Shown here: positions 34,345 to 46,816 of the stretch, one piece after another
Position numbering within the stretch: position 1 is the first letter of the stretch
Layout: each line of letters begins with the position of its first letter
DNA from: Hysterangium stoloniferum
Taxonomy: Eukaryota; Basidiomycota; Agaricomycetes; Hysterangiales; Hysterangiaceae
Reading direction: 5' to 3'
Length of the DNA stretch: 64,000 nt
Assembly: GCA_015178975.1 (NCBI GenBank)
Contig: WHVD01000153.1
Location: 62,001 to 126,000, forward strand
Program-made: the position numbers and the translations under genes
The notes under the pieces: generated by a model
What the model saw: the letters and a program-made list of their open reading frames with translations, nothing else
Databases searched by the model: none
What the model was told of the DNA's origin: nothing

Positions 34345-37308
34345 TCATTTCCACCTCCTCCCACCCTTCTTCGTGACGGGAACCGGTCGAGCCTTGCGCA
34401 AACTCGGAGTTGGTATAAGGCACTGGGATTCGTCCTGAAGATCTTCGGACGCAGGCGGAGGCGGTGGCGGTGACGTCGACGGAGGCGGCGCGACCACATT
34501 CTGGGGCGATCCATGAGGCTCTGAAGTCTGGATCGATGGAGACCCGGCCACGGGTCCCAACTGGGGGGGCAGCCGTGAGATAATTCTTCCGAGATTTCGT
34601 GACGAAACTCACCAGTGGCACAAATTGTGATGGTGCAGCGACCATCTCCATCGCCGGGAATGGATGTGTAAAGTAGGTCGACGCGGGCTGAGGAGTCTAT
34701 ATTGTTTACAGAAATCAAGTTTTATAAGTTTCGGGAGACAGCATTGTCAAAGCCACTTGCCAAGGCTGAAAGATCCAAGGGAGGGTGCGTTTTGTGGGGA
34801 TTGTCACTGACATGGGTCAAATTCCGACGCCTTCTTCCAGGTTCGATAAGATGCGGGGCAGCTTCCTCAGCTGGGGAAGTGGTCGGTAATGCAGAGGCCG
34901 AGTTTTGGCTTGCTTTCCCAATCCTTTGCTTTACGGGCACATCAATAACATGGTCACGAACGGCTATGTAAAATTCCACTCACACGTTCCTCCAAACTAG
35001 CCGGGTAAGTGTCCTTGTCCTTCCCATGCCTATCTGTTTCATCCTGAATTTTTTGCTCGGATTGAAGTCTGCGTGAAACGAGATATGACAATGACCAAAT
35101 AATCAAACCGAAGGAATACACACTCAGGATGGGCCATCTGATCCGAGGAGTCTTCAGCCTTGGTAATAGAAACCATGGAAGAGTTGTCGACAGGCTGGAA
35201 GGAGCCAAACTGTTGCTTGCGTGGATTAGCGCCATGTTAACAGAGAGCTATACACATGTCGACTTACAGGGATCTCCATTTTTTTGAGGAATAAACCCAT
35301 GGCTTTTACGAGTCCTCCAACACTAGAATGTGATAAGATGGTGACTATGAAATTGGGCACGAAGGACACTTACGGAATAGACTGCTGCCCATCGTCAGAC
35401 CTGTTGATATACAACTATGTTGCTGTCTCTTTGAATAGAAGTGAATAGACCTTACCTTATCGGCGTTTCAGGTCTCTTGTCAACAGTGAGCGGTGCAGAC
35501 GTCGGAATCGATCCTTCTATATGGAGCGCAAATGTTAGTACTCCACATATTGAAAAGGAAGCCGAATTAATACCTTCTGCGGCTTGCTGTTCATACATCC
35601 TCTCATCGTTCACCAACGTGGTATCCCCACTGTCAAAAGACGAATCGGCCTGGTGTGGTACGTCGGAGTCAATAGACGCGGCTATTGGGAGCGTCGCCGA
35701 TGGTGCCACAGGCATGTCTGCAATGATCGCGCATTCGGAAAGGTTATGATAAAAATAGTAGGAAGGAATGATGCACAACGAACCAAATGCCTCGACCTGA
35801 TGATCGTTATCACCGCATGGGATGGGAATATCGCCTATGGAGTTGTCTACCTCTTTGGGAGCCGATGTCGTGTCTAAAGATCCATCGGCCTGACTTGAAA
35901 GGTCGGGATGAGCCGAGGTACTTGGTAGGGACGGCCCTAGTGGAGCCGCAGGGAGGGGGCGGGGAACGAGACTGACAACGCGGTCTTCAAAAGTAATATT
36001 ATTTTAAAGAAGTGTACGATAGAAATGATAAACGATGCTGCACGAACCTGGAACCGCATCACCGGATCTTTCGCAGTGCTGAACATCGACCTCTTGCGCG
36101 ATGTCATTAATACCCGCCGCATGTTCTCCATTTGTGGCATCTGAGGAATTTGCTGGGTTGACCTGTGCGTCACCGCTGCGGCCATTCGCAGCGGGTGCAT
36201 CATTACTCACGACCGGAGCACCCAAATCTGTAGCATTGAGTGGTGTGGCTCCCGCAGTAGGAAGCTTCGTGTGTACGTTCTCTGACCCCGGCCCTAACTG
36301 CACTGCTGTGGTGGAGGCAAGTGGCGGTGAGGGTGAAATGGACATGGTTATTGGGACGGTTGAAGCGATGACGACGACGGCTATCCGTTTGAACACTAGT
36401 CTTGCAAGACGGCGCAGCAAGAATTGAACAATAAAAATGAGTACCATGAACACAATCACGCAACAGAAAAACATAAGCAGTGCGGTGCGAAATGCCGAAA
36501 CATGGCTGGATTAATATAGAATCAATCATCAAACATCAAGTATACATGACTGCCTAATATCTCACCGTCTCTTGAGCTCAGGACAGAAAGTCGCCTCAAT
36601 GTTTTACCAACACAGTTGGGAACTGGGCGATGAGCAAGTTCCTCTTTCCTGTGTAATCTTCGCGTGCAATCATTGTGGCAAGGCTCTCAGTCGCGAGTGG
36701 ATACAATCTGTCGAAAAGAACAGTTGTATGAGCACAAGACAATATATATAGAAAGAGGAACTGTGACTCACACATTGCCATAACAGACCGCATGCAATGA
36801 GCGTGTGAGGGTGCCATCGGGAAGCAAATGAAGCGACCTCTTTGCTTCGTTAAGACCCAGGCCGGAATTGGAGAGGATCCTATACGCAGTGAACACGACG
36901 GAGAAGACGCTGTACCTCACGTCAGTGTCGATCCCAGGAAGGTTCCCCTCCAACGCGATGGACAATTGCGTCATCCTGTCCAAGAAGCCGAGTTGCCATG
37001 CTGCAATCAAGTGGCGGAGAAGTACAGTGAATAAGTACCCAGACACACGCAGCGACTCAGTCGCGAAATACGCCCTATGGCGAACATAAGTGTAAGTGGC
37101 GGTGGCGGTGGAGAAAGAATGGGACATATGCTTACTGCATTGATGGGACGATATCGATCAACATGCTAGACAGTCTTGCCCCAATGCTGGGAGTCAGGTA
37201 CTCAATGAAAGCGGCCAGGGCCACTCCCAACATATACCAGTTGGGGATTAATGCAGCCATGATTCCGAAGAGGACCATGGCGGGTTTGATGGAACACAAA
37301 GAAGCCAT
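34345..37308 (-). CDS. Membrane-anchored protein with disordered tail, unknown family
   Basis: Minus strand, fifteen exons: 37136-37308, 36772-37074, 36608-36707, 36566-36576 (uncertain), 36048-36505, 35784-35984, 35574-35717, 35456-35516, 35374-35400, 35268-35322, 35124-35215, 34984-35068, 34812-34928, 34613-34696, 34345-34560, about 708 residues. Frame continuity through this many short exons argues for a functional gene. Hydrophobic stretches occur at the N-terminus (about 10-30, VLFGIMAALIPNWYMLGVAL), and a strong one follows MFFCCVIVFMVLIFIVQFLL (about 205-225). After it the protein is Pro/Ser/Asp-rich to the end, with poly-Pro (PPPSTSPPPPPPAS) and a basic terminus TKKGGRRWK. I do not recognise the family. 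The small exon 4 could be 5 or 11 nt. TE relics flank it on both sides. Confidence 0.68.
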
Positions 37309-38169
37309 CGATTTGTAGAGGAGGTGAGGGGGTTTGTATGATAGATTTACTGGAGGGTGATAATGGCTCAAAGTAGTTCTGAGATGATGGAGAATAAAGC
37401 TGCACCTGTGTAACCCATGTTATAGCTCCGCGCACAGATCACCGGTCATGGCGACCCAATACAAATTATGAAATCAGAAAAAAACTCAGCATTCGCATAG
37501 ATTCTATTCCTTGTAATATTCAGAAGAATGCATCGAGATAAGCGATAAGGAATGTCACGGATCTTATTTACAGCGAGTATCGGCAATTAATACAATGAAC
37601 GAGAAGAGTGTGTCCGCGCGTAGTATATTGTGTCGTCAGCCCCAGTCAAAATCAGGAATGGTCAAGAAGCTTTCTCAATAAACACCATATCGCCCCTTGT
37701 GATCGATCCTCCTCCATTTGGTAATACGCCACTTACGTAAGGTCGGGGTGTGTAGTTGATCATACTCTGCGCTTTAGGTGAGGCAACATCAATAAAATCA
37801 ACCTTATTGCATTATTACGTGAAGAACTATCTACATAGTCACTGGAGACCCAATTAGACCGTTGGGTGATGGCAGGCACTTCTGCCATAGGTCCGAATCG
37901 ACAAATGGCCTTCAAAACCTAAACCTTAATGTACGCCTACACTAACTTTTGAATGTTTATCTCCTTGGCAGCCTTGTGCCAGGCCATGCAATCTGATCAC
38001 GTTATTATATTCATGTGAAAACTGACGAGGGTTAAGAGATTTTTGCGGAATAAAGGAAGACCATGGACGGATCACCTCCGTTTTCGTCCGAGGCTTTCCG
38101 GCTTGTGTCCTCCCTCTCTTTCGTATCTTTTTAAGAAAAGAGGAATAGACCGCAAGCAAGATGTGATAT
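37309..38169. other. Spacer, no supported gene
   Basis: Probable promoter side of the minus-strand membrane gene, then unassigned sequence up to the gypsy integrase relic. No repeat or RNA gene recognised. Confidence 0.45.
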
Positions 38170-38717
38170 TCAAGGACAATTACAACCTATATGGTCTGCC
38201 AATCAAAATAATTAGCAATAGAGATTCACTGTTTATGAGTATTTTTTGGAGGGAGCTTCATCAGTTGATAGGAGTCATGTTACAACCCATTCCTGGATAC
38301 TTCAATATCCAATCCCTGACTTCCAAATACAGAACATCATAGTTCCCATATCTTCCATAATCTTTCCTTTGTTCTGCATTTGGTAATTTGTCCATTGACA
38401 AGTATTCACTTGTTTGTTTATTATATTCCCATTTTGGAATATTGTCTCCCTAATCTGGCTTATTGTATTCCTGTCTCAGAATATTTCCATTTCCATCTTG
38501 TTGTGGTCTTAGTTCATAGTACAATAATGAGAAGACTTATATTAGTTTCTGCAAATTTGTAATTTACTTTAGATCTGATATCAACTAAGTTTCTTATTAC
38601 CTCTTCCATCTTTCTGTACTCTCGATATTCAGAACTCTTCAGAACTCTGAATATCCATAATTTCCAGTGTAACTCCTGTCTTTGAAATTAAGGACTTCTG
38701 AGCATTTGCGTAGAGGC

Positions 38718-40193
38718 TGTTACAACTGTGTCACAACCCCTCGCATGCCAACGGTCCCTGAAGGTATATCGTCATAGTAGTTGTCTGTCTTCAATTAAGA
38801 CAACATCTCGGAAACCGTCGGTTCCCCGACGCTGACATATACCCTCCCGGTTATTCAAACCCGACTACACCTTTTCTGTCTGGTTATGCTTTGATACGTC
38901 CCTTTCCATTATGATGATCCACTTTATGCTATGTTTCACACATGTCTATATATATCTGTAACCCTCGAACTATTTCCTTTTACTGTAGTTTTCGCTCTCG
39001 GTTATCATCAGCCTCCAAACTAATCAAAAACTTCCCGTTTCCAGTCAAGCTTATTGTTAATACCGTTTTCCGCCTTTCTCCCCATTAGTACTTTCTAGAC
39101 ACCTGTTACTTGTATATGAATCCGCGGTAGTTGTAGTTACTAGGCAATCAGAATATCAACTCAGAACATCCCTCTACCTCCATTATAAGTATTCCGCTGT
39201 CTGCTTTCTTGGTCTTTGAACTCAGTCTCTGACCTCGGCCTCCGACCTTCACCCGCCCGAAATCTAAGGACATTCGACGTGAACTTGTGAGGGCACAGCA
39301 CATAAGCTGAAGCCAAATCCTTCCATTCGGCCCCCGTCGGTCACCCGACATTTAGCCCGTCAGTCAGTTCTTAACTGTTAGGATACACACACAGGCCGGG
39401 TCTCCAGAGAAACCCGTGGGATATCCGGTAGGACTTGGCTTCAGCTTATAGGCTGCACCCTCGCTAGGTCATGTTGTCCAATTTCAAACGGATGGACAGG
39501 AATCCCGGGGAGTCTGGGCAGGGTTCGTGGGTCATAGGTTGTAGGTCGTGAGTCGTGAGTCGAGATGGTCGAGAGAGATAGATGTGCCGGAGCCTGTGGG
39601 CTCCGACTAGTGCGAGCGGTCTGATAAGAGTAGGGTTTTAGGGTGGAAAATATATTAGATTACTGGGGGGAATCTAAGCTAATTTTCTGACTGGATTGTA
39701 TGTACAACATCTGCCAGTTTATATAGACTGTGGAATGCATGACATACCAAATCTAGTAATAATGAGACGAAACGAGCAAAACATAAAATGGGAAATGTAA
39801 ACACCAAGTTTGGTGTTAGGAATGGGACAGAACGGAGCGGAGTCTGAATCATGACAAAGCATAACCCATAATGGGAAACGGAGCGGGAGCGGAGTCCTAA
39901 ATTGTGACAGTTCATTTGACTAAAACGGGAACAGGGCTCGAGTAGAGCAGTGACGGGATTCTGAGCGGGGTCTGGTGACTGGTGCGTGGGACGAAGACGG
40001 ACATAGACAGAGACGGAGTCCAGGGGAAGTCTGGTGACTGATATGTGTAGTAATGAGGTCGAACATGACGCGTCTTGATGTAACGGAGTCTGGGCGGGAA
40101 ATCCTATAAACAGACGATTGGTGCTTGTAGCATGTGGGGGCGTACGGATTAGTGCCCGGAGTCCAGCGGGATTGTCCGGTCGTAACATTAACA
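38718..40193 (+). mobile_element. Middle LTR-type unit of the nest
   Basis: TGTTACAACTG at 38718 to TTAACA at 40193 with perfect GAGGC duplications (38713-38717 and 40194-40198), inserted inside the outer unit. Sequence resembles the solo LTR at 25556. It is split by the inner unit near its 3' end. Confidence 0.8.
39376..40187 (-). mobile_element. Inner LTR-type unit of the nest, reversed
   Basis: TGTTAGGATAC at 39376 to CGTAACA at 40187, flanked by perfect TTAAC duplications (39371-39375, 40188-40192). Its reverse complement begins TGTTACGACC like 26707 and contains the GCTGAAGCCAAGTCC block in the same order as the other family LTRs, so it is inserted in minus orientation. Confidence 0.8.
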
Positions 40194-40850
40194 GAGGCAC
40201 AGCACATAAGCTGAAGCCAACATCCTGACCCTATTTGATAGTTTCTGAGTTTCTGGTGACTTTCTGATAGTTCTGGAATAAGTTCCAACACAGCACTTAA
40301 CAACAAGTTAGTTGCAAATAGCATACCATCCCCAAACAGACAGGGCTACCGAACATGCAAATCAAATGATGACTCAGATGTTGAGGCAATGTGTGGCACC
40401 AAACCAAAAGGATTTGATGTTGAAGCTGCCAGCAATTGAGTTTGCTGTGAATAATACTACCTTTGAAATAACTGGATTCTCATCATTTCTTTTGAATTAT
40501 GCTCAGCTGCCATGCCCACTGCTCTGGGATAACAAAACAGAGTATCTGGGTGTCCTTGCCTACAGAGTGGATGAAGCTGGTGATCATGAGTGCACATGAT
40601 GAAATCCTTATGACTAGGATTAAGCAGACATGGCAGGGAAATCACCACCAAAGGTCTGCTTCATTTGACATTAATGACCATGTCTATCTATCCACAAAAA
40701 ACTTATGCTTGTCAAAGCATCAGGCATGTAAACTGATGCCAAGATATTTTTGGCCTTTTAGGATCATTTGTGCACTGGAGCCAGGAGTGACATACAAGTT
40801 GGAATTGTCAATGGAGCTCAAGAAACAGGGATTAACCCCTATTTTCACAC

Positions 40851-41329
40851 ATTGTTGCTTTGTATACATATGTATTGTTGCTTTGTATGCATATTGTTGC
40901 TTTGTATGCATATTGTTGCTTTGTATGCATATTGTTGCTTTGTATGCATATTGTTGCTTTGTATGCATATTGTTGCTTTGTATGCATATTGTTGCTTTGT
41001 ATGCATATTGTTGCTTTGTATGCATATTGTTGCTTTGTATGCATATTGTTGCTTTGTATGCATATTGTTGCTTTGTATGCATATTGTTGCTTTGTATGCA
41101 TATTGTTGCTTTGTATGCATATTGTTGCTTTGTATGCATATTGTTGCTTTGTATGCATATTGTTGCTTTGTATGCATATTGTTGCTTTGTATGCATATTG
41201 TTGCTTTGTATGCATATTGTTGCTTTGTATGCATATTGTTGCTTTGTATGCATATTGTTGCTTTGTATGCATATTGTTGCTTTGTATGCATATTGTTGCT
41301 TTGTATGCATATTGTTGCTTTGCATACAT
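40851..41329 (+). repeat. 19-bp minisatellite, about 25 units
   Basis: Near-perfect tandem repeats of ATTGTTGCTTTGTATGCAT. Only the first and last units differ. It lies exactly between two conserved blocks of the gypsy integrase relic. Because 19 is not a multiple of three and the unit has no stop in any phase, all six reading frames are open across the array. These open frames are not taken as genes. Confidence 0.95.
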
Positions 41330-43678
41330 ATCCCAAATGATGATTGTTTGTTCCCAGGGAGGCAGTTGAGGCATATTCTTGCCTTTAGTAGTCAGCCTTA
41401 TGAGTGGGCAGTAGACAGAATTTAGCTCAATTGGGACAAGGCCAAGATGCTTTGTTTGAGGTTTTGTGGAATACTGGGGAAACTACATGGTTTCCTTACA
41501 AAGATGTGCAACACATACAGCCATTACAGGCATACCTGGAGGCAGTGGGTGTCACAAATACGCACTGTGTCTCAGTACGTCAAGTTGACAAAGGCGAAGA
41601 GATAGATGTACGTCACTGGTTTCCCACCACAGCTCTGACGGCATTCTTACAGATTAAAGATTTTTGGAGAACATACTTCACATGATACATCGTCTGGGAA
41701 AGGCCAGTGTATTTGTAGATGGTCCTGGAGGGCTCAATGTGCATTTGAAGTAGATATATCTGTCCGCGGAGGTTCCTGTGACATCTTCAACGAATTTGTA
41801 CCCCAATTATTGCTTCTAAAAACGAAATAATTATTGGAGAAAGATAAATACCGCCAAATATGGAGCCAGGGACGTCGAGGACTCTCCTGAGGTTCTTGAA
41901 CACGTTGCGGCGCCTCACTTCAAGAAATATACCCATAATACTTGAGTACCGCATAGTGAAACGAGATCCATCCTGAAGTGATGCGCATGTGTCTAATAAT
42001 CAGGTTACGATCGAAAGAAGTACTAATTGTCGGAATTTTGACATGTTCTATCAGATATCGTTTTCGAAGGCGGTCATACGTGATGATCATTTCCTTCAGT
42101 TTTAAAGCAAGAGAAGGGTACATAGATCCATCATTATTCTTTGCGAGGGATTTCTATTGTCTGTGAATAACAAAGGGTGCGCCTTAAGTGTCCGGGCAAC
42201 CCTGGCCGGGCACTTTTTTGGGTCCCTTTGTCAATTGAATAGCATCTAACCCTATTCTTTGCCAAACATGTCGAAACATTATAATTTGTATATAACCTTG
42301 ACCCCTGCTCACAGAAACGACGCAGGCAATTCACTCTCTCTCCCTCTTACTCTCATGAGGTCGCTCGAGGGACCTTTCCAAGGAGGACGCTCGATTTCAG
42401 TGACGGTCTAGCCAGCGTCCGGCAGCGACTGCTTCAGCTGCTCAACCCTATGGCGAAACTGCGCACAGGAATTGGGTGTTCGTCTTGGTTGTTGTAGTTG
42501 CTATCCTCTGCACCGTCTGAACTGGTCACTTGCTCTTCGAGTGGGTGGACAGTGACAACTTTACGGGCACGATAGAGAGACGCAATTTGGACTTTGTTTG
42601 ATTTTATGGGGTCATGAGATGAGGAGGGATTGTCTGCCCCTTCCCCCCCGGTTAGTTATTTCTCTTTTTGCTTAACATTGTATTAACCATGTCTCTCTCT
42701 GAGGTACGACTCAGACGTTGCCTATATCCCATGTTAGTGCGACATCGGCTCCAAAGCTATAAGTACGATCCTATCATTCTCCCGTATCTTTCAACTTGTT
42801 GTACGGGCACAAGTACCTTCATATGTGATCAATGCCAATAAAGTCTGTCTGGGAAACAAGAGCTCATTAGGTGCCAATGTGCAGACTATAGATTCAAGTT
42901 TGGACAGGAGACTAACTATTCATTTGACCACACCGGCGCGCCCTTCCGCTTTTTCAAAGAATCCTTCAATTTGTTGCTCCTGGTTCTGATATTGGCTTGA
43001 TTCCTGAAACAAACCAAGAGCTACAAAGAGGAATATGAGCAGCCACCGAGGACTCCGCATCAGCACGCCATGCCCTTAATAACTGTAGAGGACTGTAAGT
43101 TGCCCCGAGTTTGGTAATTTTTCGAAACAGAAATCTATATTCATTCTCCCCGGGCTCGTTATGTAAAGAAAGCTGATGGCGCAGCTATTGACCTTTCGGA
43201 GATTTAGGTTAGCGAGGGATTACGAGCATTAGGGCTCGGGTCCCTGCGGTTGAAAATCACTGCGTATTTCGCGTTACAAACGGAAAGTTATACGGTCTAG
43301 GAACAGTATTATGCATACTTCAACAGGAGCACCCTACTTAGATTTGTCGCCAGTCGTACTACACAGGAAGGCCACCTTTAGTTGCAGTGTTGGGATAGCA
43401 TAGCGGCGGTCCCGGTAATGGTTGGAGGAACTCTACTTGCCACTAAGTGCCAAACATGCATATGCATAACTATGTAAAAGTTCAAAGTTCTCACCCCAAA
43501 ATATATCGACTTAGCCTTTTGATTTTTCCGTTTGTCACTGTATACTAGTACAACAAATTAAGGTGTAACATGACAAATAAGTCTGGAATGAGGGAAGAAA
43601 TAGCAGGTTCAAATCCAGAACGGTACAACGGTGGTGTCGTCGCTCAGTATCTATTAGAATGTAGGCCTTGTAAATAAG

Positions 43679-43772
43679 GCTTCGGTAGCTCAGCGGTAGA
43701 GCGTAAGATTCTTGCAGTCCCTCTGACCGGGTAAGAGTCTGAAGGCCGTGGGTTCGACTCCCGCCTGAGGCA
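43679..43772 (+). tRNA. tRNA-Lys(CTT) with ~22-nt intron, arm C copy
   Basis: Identical to the gene at 22642-22735. Cloverleaf: acceptor GCTTCGG/CTGAGGC, D arm GCTC/GAGC, anticodon loop with CTT, intron after position 37, T loop TTCGACT. Both copies retain Pol III A and B boxes, so both could be expressed. Confidence 0.75.
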
Positions 43773-44617
43773 ATATTTTTATCCCGTTAAATCACAGGCT
43801 CCTTCCTACCAAAAGTTCCCATTGAACTATATATATATATATATCTTTTTCCAAGCGTATGAAATATGTTTAAGAATTATGGAACTAGCCATCAAGTACC
43901 AAACAAGCATATGCATAACTATGTAAAAGTTCAAAGTTCGCACATCGACTTAGCCTGACGAATTTTTTTTTTTTGTCATTGTAAAATAAATACTTGTACA
44001 ACAAAAGTAAGGTGCAGTATCACAATGTCTGAAATACGGAAAAAAATAACAGAGTCAAATGTACAACGTTATACCGGTGTTGTTGTTCAGTACCTGTTGG
44101 ACCAAGCGTGTGAAATGTGTTTAAGAATTACGGATAGCCATTAAGTACTAACCATGCTTATGCAAAGCTATATAGAAGTTTAAAGTTGGGGGGGAGACAA
44201 AGCCACTTGTAGAATACAACTTTTGACTAAGTACTGTAAAGTTCTATACTATCTAGCCTATTGTCCCTCGAGTAAATAGAATATCCACCTGGTAAGATAG
44301 CATACCCCAAACAAAGAGCACAGCAAGACCGTCAGCGTCGGACGCCTCAACGGCTTGCAACATATACCAATAAATCCTAACACTTTGCAGTAAATGTGTT
44401 TTAATAAATCAAGTATTTTTATTTAATACAGTGGATAAGGTCAGAATGCATAACTTCATAATGAATAGGGTTGGGCTAAGCTACCCACTCATATGCAAAG
44501 ATGTCATAACACACTCATGTACACAGTTCCGGATCGTATAAATTATCATTATCTACTGTATTTCCTTTCACGGAGACTATACGGTAGGAGTGAAAAGATG
44601 GACAATATCGCTCTTAT

Positions 44618-44779
44618 TGTTGACGCAAGGTGGGTAAAGGCTGGTAGACGATGGACGTGAACAAAAGGCGTTGGTAGTACTAAGCTACTGTACGGAACTA
44701 TGTATCTTAGGGCGAAATATGCTAGGACCTACAAGTGTCATCATGTTGAGATTATTCCCGAACGGCGAAAATTTCAACA
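44618..44779. repeat. LTR-like element, copy in arm C
   Basis: About 162 bp, TGTTGACGCAAGG to TTTCAACA, the inverted equivalent of 21637-21797. It lies upstream of the broken kinase. Confidence 0.45.
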
Positions 44780-44858
44780 CTTGAGTGATCTCGGCGCACC
44801 GCTCCCAATATATTAAAAATTCAGCGCAAAATGGACACCACTATTGCATTACCACTTA

Positions 44859-46816
44859 ATGCCGAAGAACACATTACCCACGACATCGTCTCATAATTTC
44901 CGCCCAAAAACACCACCGTCCCGTCCTACCGCGGATCCTACCTGCAGTGGACTTCGGAGGGAAACAAGTCAAGCCAAATATAAAAATATTTTTTGCCAAT
45001 TCCAAGCGATTTGGCCTATCCGATATGAGACAGACAGAAATGACTGTTGAGTTTAAAAAAGTCGTTTGGGACGACGCGTTCAGTGACGACGGTTCCTTGG
45101 AGCGTACTACCAAGGTTGCGCTTGATACACTGGGTCAGATTACACTATATGCGACGGCACACCAAGCTGCACAGTTCCGGACACATGTCTTCCTTGTCCT
45201 TGTTTTCCCCAGTTATGCTAGATTCATGCGCTGGGATAGGAGTGGCGCTATCGTGACGGAAAAAGTCCGTCTTTCAAATCCTTCCTAATGTCGAGTTCTT
45301 CTGGCGGTTTAATCACGCGAGCCCTGCTGCACGTGGCGTCGATACTACCGCCAGAGAATTTCTATACAACCACCCTGCCGCGGCAAAGGCCAAAAGGTCC
45401 CTCAATCTCGAAGACCGTGACCGCCTGTTTCATGTTCAACTTGATCCAAGAGGCCATACTTACGTATTTTACTGTCCCACCTACATGACTGTAGGATCCC
45501 CCCTCGGCCGCTCGACTTGTGTCTTCAATGCCTACTGTATCGAAACTGGGAACTGGTACTTCTCAAGGACACATGGAGGATCGTTTCCGCCACGCAAAGC
45601 CCCGAACACATGATATATGAGCGGTTGAAGAAACATGGGGTCAGGAATATCTGCACGTGCAAGGAAGGATGTGATGTTTTACAGCACTGTACCAAGACCC
45701 AGGATTCATCAATGGTAAAACGTCCTTCACCATTCAGGCGATTGCAACACTATCGACTCGTTTTGAACGAAATCGGGAGGTCTCTAAGCGATTTTAGGGA
45801 TACAAAGGAGATGGTGACTGCAGTAAGAGACGCCATCGTAGGTACGTATATCAGTCTCTTAACAGAATTGGCGTTGATTCCCTTTCAACAGCCCATGGGG
45901 ACGCTTATGACAAGGCTGAAATTCTTCACCGAGATATCAGCTCAGGCAATATTCTCATCACTGCCACAGGTGGTGGATTGTTAATTGACTGGGATCTCTG
46001 CAAAATGCTTAAACATATACATCAAGGAGAAGCGCACACTGAAAGGACTGTGATTACCTCCCCTACTATCCGAACCCTATTGGTAATTCTTCTAAATCTT
46101 TGTTTGGCGTTTTGTGATTCCCTTCCTCTGTATCTGTCATGGACAGGGTACCTGGCAATTCATGGCTGCTCGTTTACTGGTGGTTCCCACTCCCGGGCAG
46201 CCACCAGCGATCCCCGACCGGGCTGACGACTTGGAATCCTTCTTCTACGTTCTCGTCTGGATTGCATTGAGATATACCAAACACGGCTTTTTTAAGAATG
46301 CGCTCACTGACATGCTCCATGCCGCTTTTGACCATCATTATCTGGATCCTGACGGAGCTGCGAAAGGAGGAGATAGGAAGAAAGTCGAAGTGTGCTTTTC
46401 CGACCCCTTCCAAGTTTCTCGTTTATTCAATGTCCCGTTGAAGGAGATGATCGAAACATTGGCCATAACGTTTGCAGTACGATATGAAAAAGCGCCGAAA
46501 GCAAGAGACATTGTTCAATATAGGCAACTCTTCGAGAGGGAAGGGTCATCGGACGTCAAACCTGTTGCCCTTGGTAAACCAGCAGATGATGACGCAATTT
46601 TTTCTGCTCTACTTGCGGGGAAGTACTTGAAGAGACTAGCTACCTTGAAGCGCTCAGACTGGATGGAATCGGAATTGACGACGGCGTTACAAAACAGTGG
46701 TTGGAGTGAGCATGGTGACCGCGTTCAGCGTGATCTATCAACTCCCCTCCCACACAGCCTATGTTCCGAAGACTGAGGGTGGCGCAGATCCAATCTCAGA
46801 TGACCCATTTCGCTAG
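44859..46816 (+). pseudogene. FunK1 kinase pseudogene in arm C
   Basis: Copy of the gene at 19056-21387 with several lesions. Most of exon 1, intron 1 and the start of exon 2 are deleted near 44940. An extra A near 45287 gives TCC TAA. A lost G near 45550 shifts the frame before the ATP-Lys segment. The last-intron donor is GTGATT instead of GTGAGT (about 46050). A lost C near 46746 alters the C-terminus. The catalytic-loop exon itself is preserved (HRDIS). Substitutions compared with arm A are scattered, at roughly a few percent by eye. It is unlikely to give a working kinase. Confidence 0.88.

Larger units (their letters stand above)
38279..40305 (+). mobile_element. Outer LTR-type unit of a three-level nest
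   Basis: Starts TGTTACAACCC and shares its length with the solo LTR at 26707-27278, resuming at 40194 (CACAGCACATAAGCTGAAGC) and ending about CACTTAACA at 40302. The target duplication is unclear: AGTCA on the left, and AGTTA only if the end is placed at 40305. Confidence 0.65.
38170..41553 (+). pseudogene. Ty3/gypsy integrase-chromodomain relic, interrupted
   Basis: Three pieces of one integrase. At 38170-38278, NLYGLPIKIISNRDS...FWRELHQLIG carries the second catalytic Asp region. At about 40306-40850, AYHPQTDRATEHANQMM (the Glu of the active site is in this block) leads to VYLSTKNL and YFWPFRI, typical of the SH3-like C-terminal part. At 41330-41553, PNDDCLF continues into a chromodomain-like VLWNTGETTWFPYKD. 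The gaps are a nest of LTR-type units (38279-40305) and a minisatellite (40851-41329). Internal stops and frameshifts show it is dead. The relic is cut at 41553 by the start of arm C. Confidence 0.8.

Noticed and set aside
40499-41425. Long overlapping open frames on all strands at the 19-bp array
   Set aside because: They come from a stop-free tandem repeat whose length is not a multiple of three; no start context or homology supports translation.
42355-42540. Possible small gene after a CT-rich leader (also at 23880-24060 in arm A)
   Set aside because: The ATG frame closes after 18 codons, and the hydrophobic stretch NWVFVLVVVVAILCTV is in another frame with no convincing intron.
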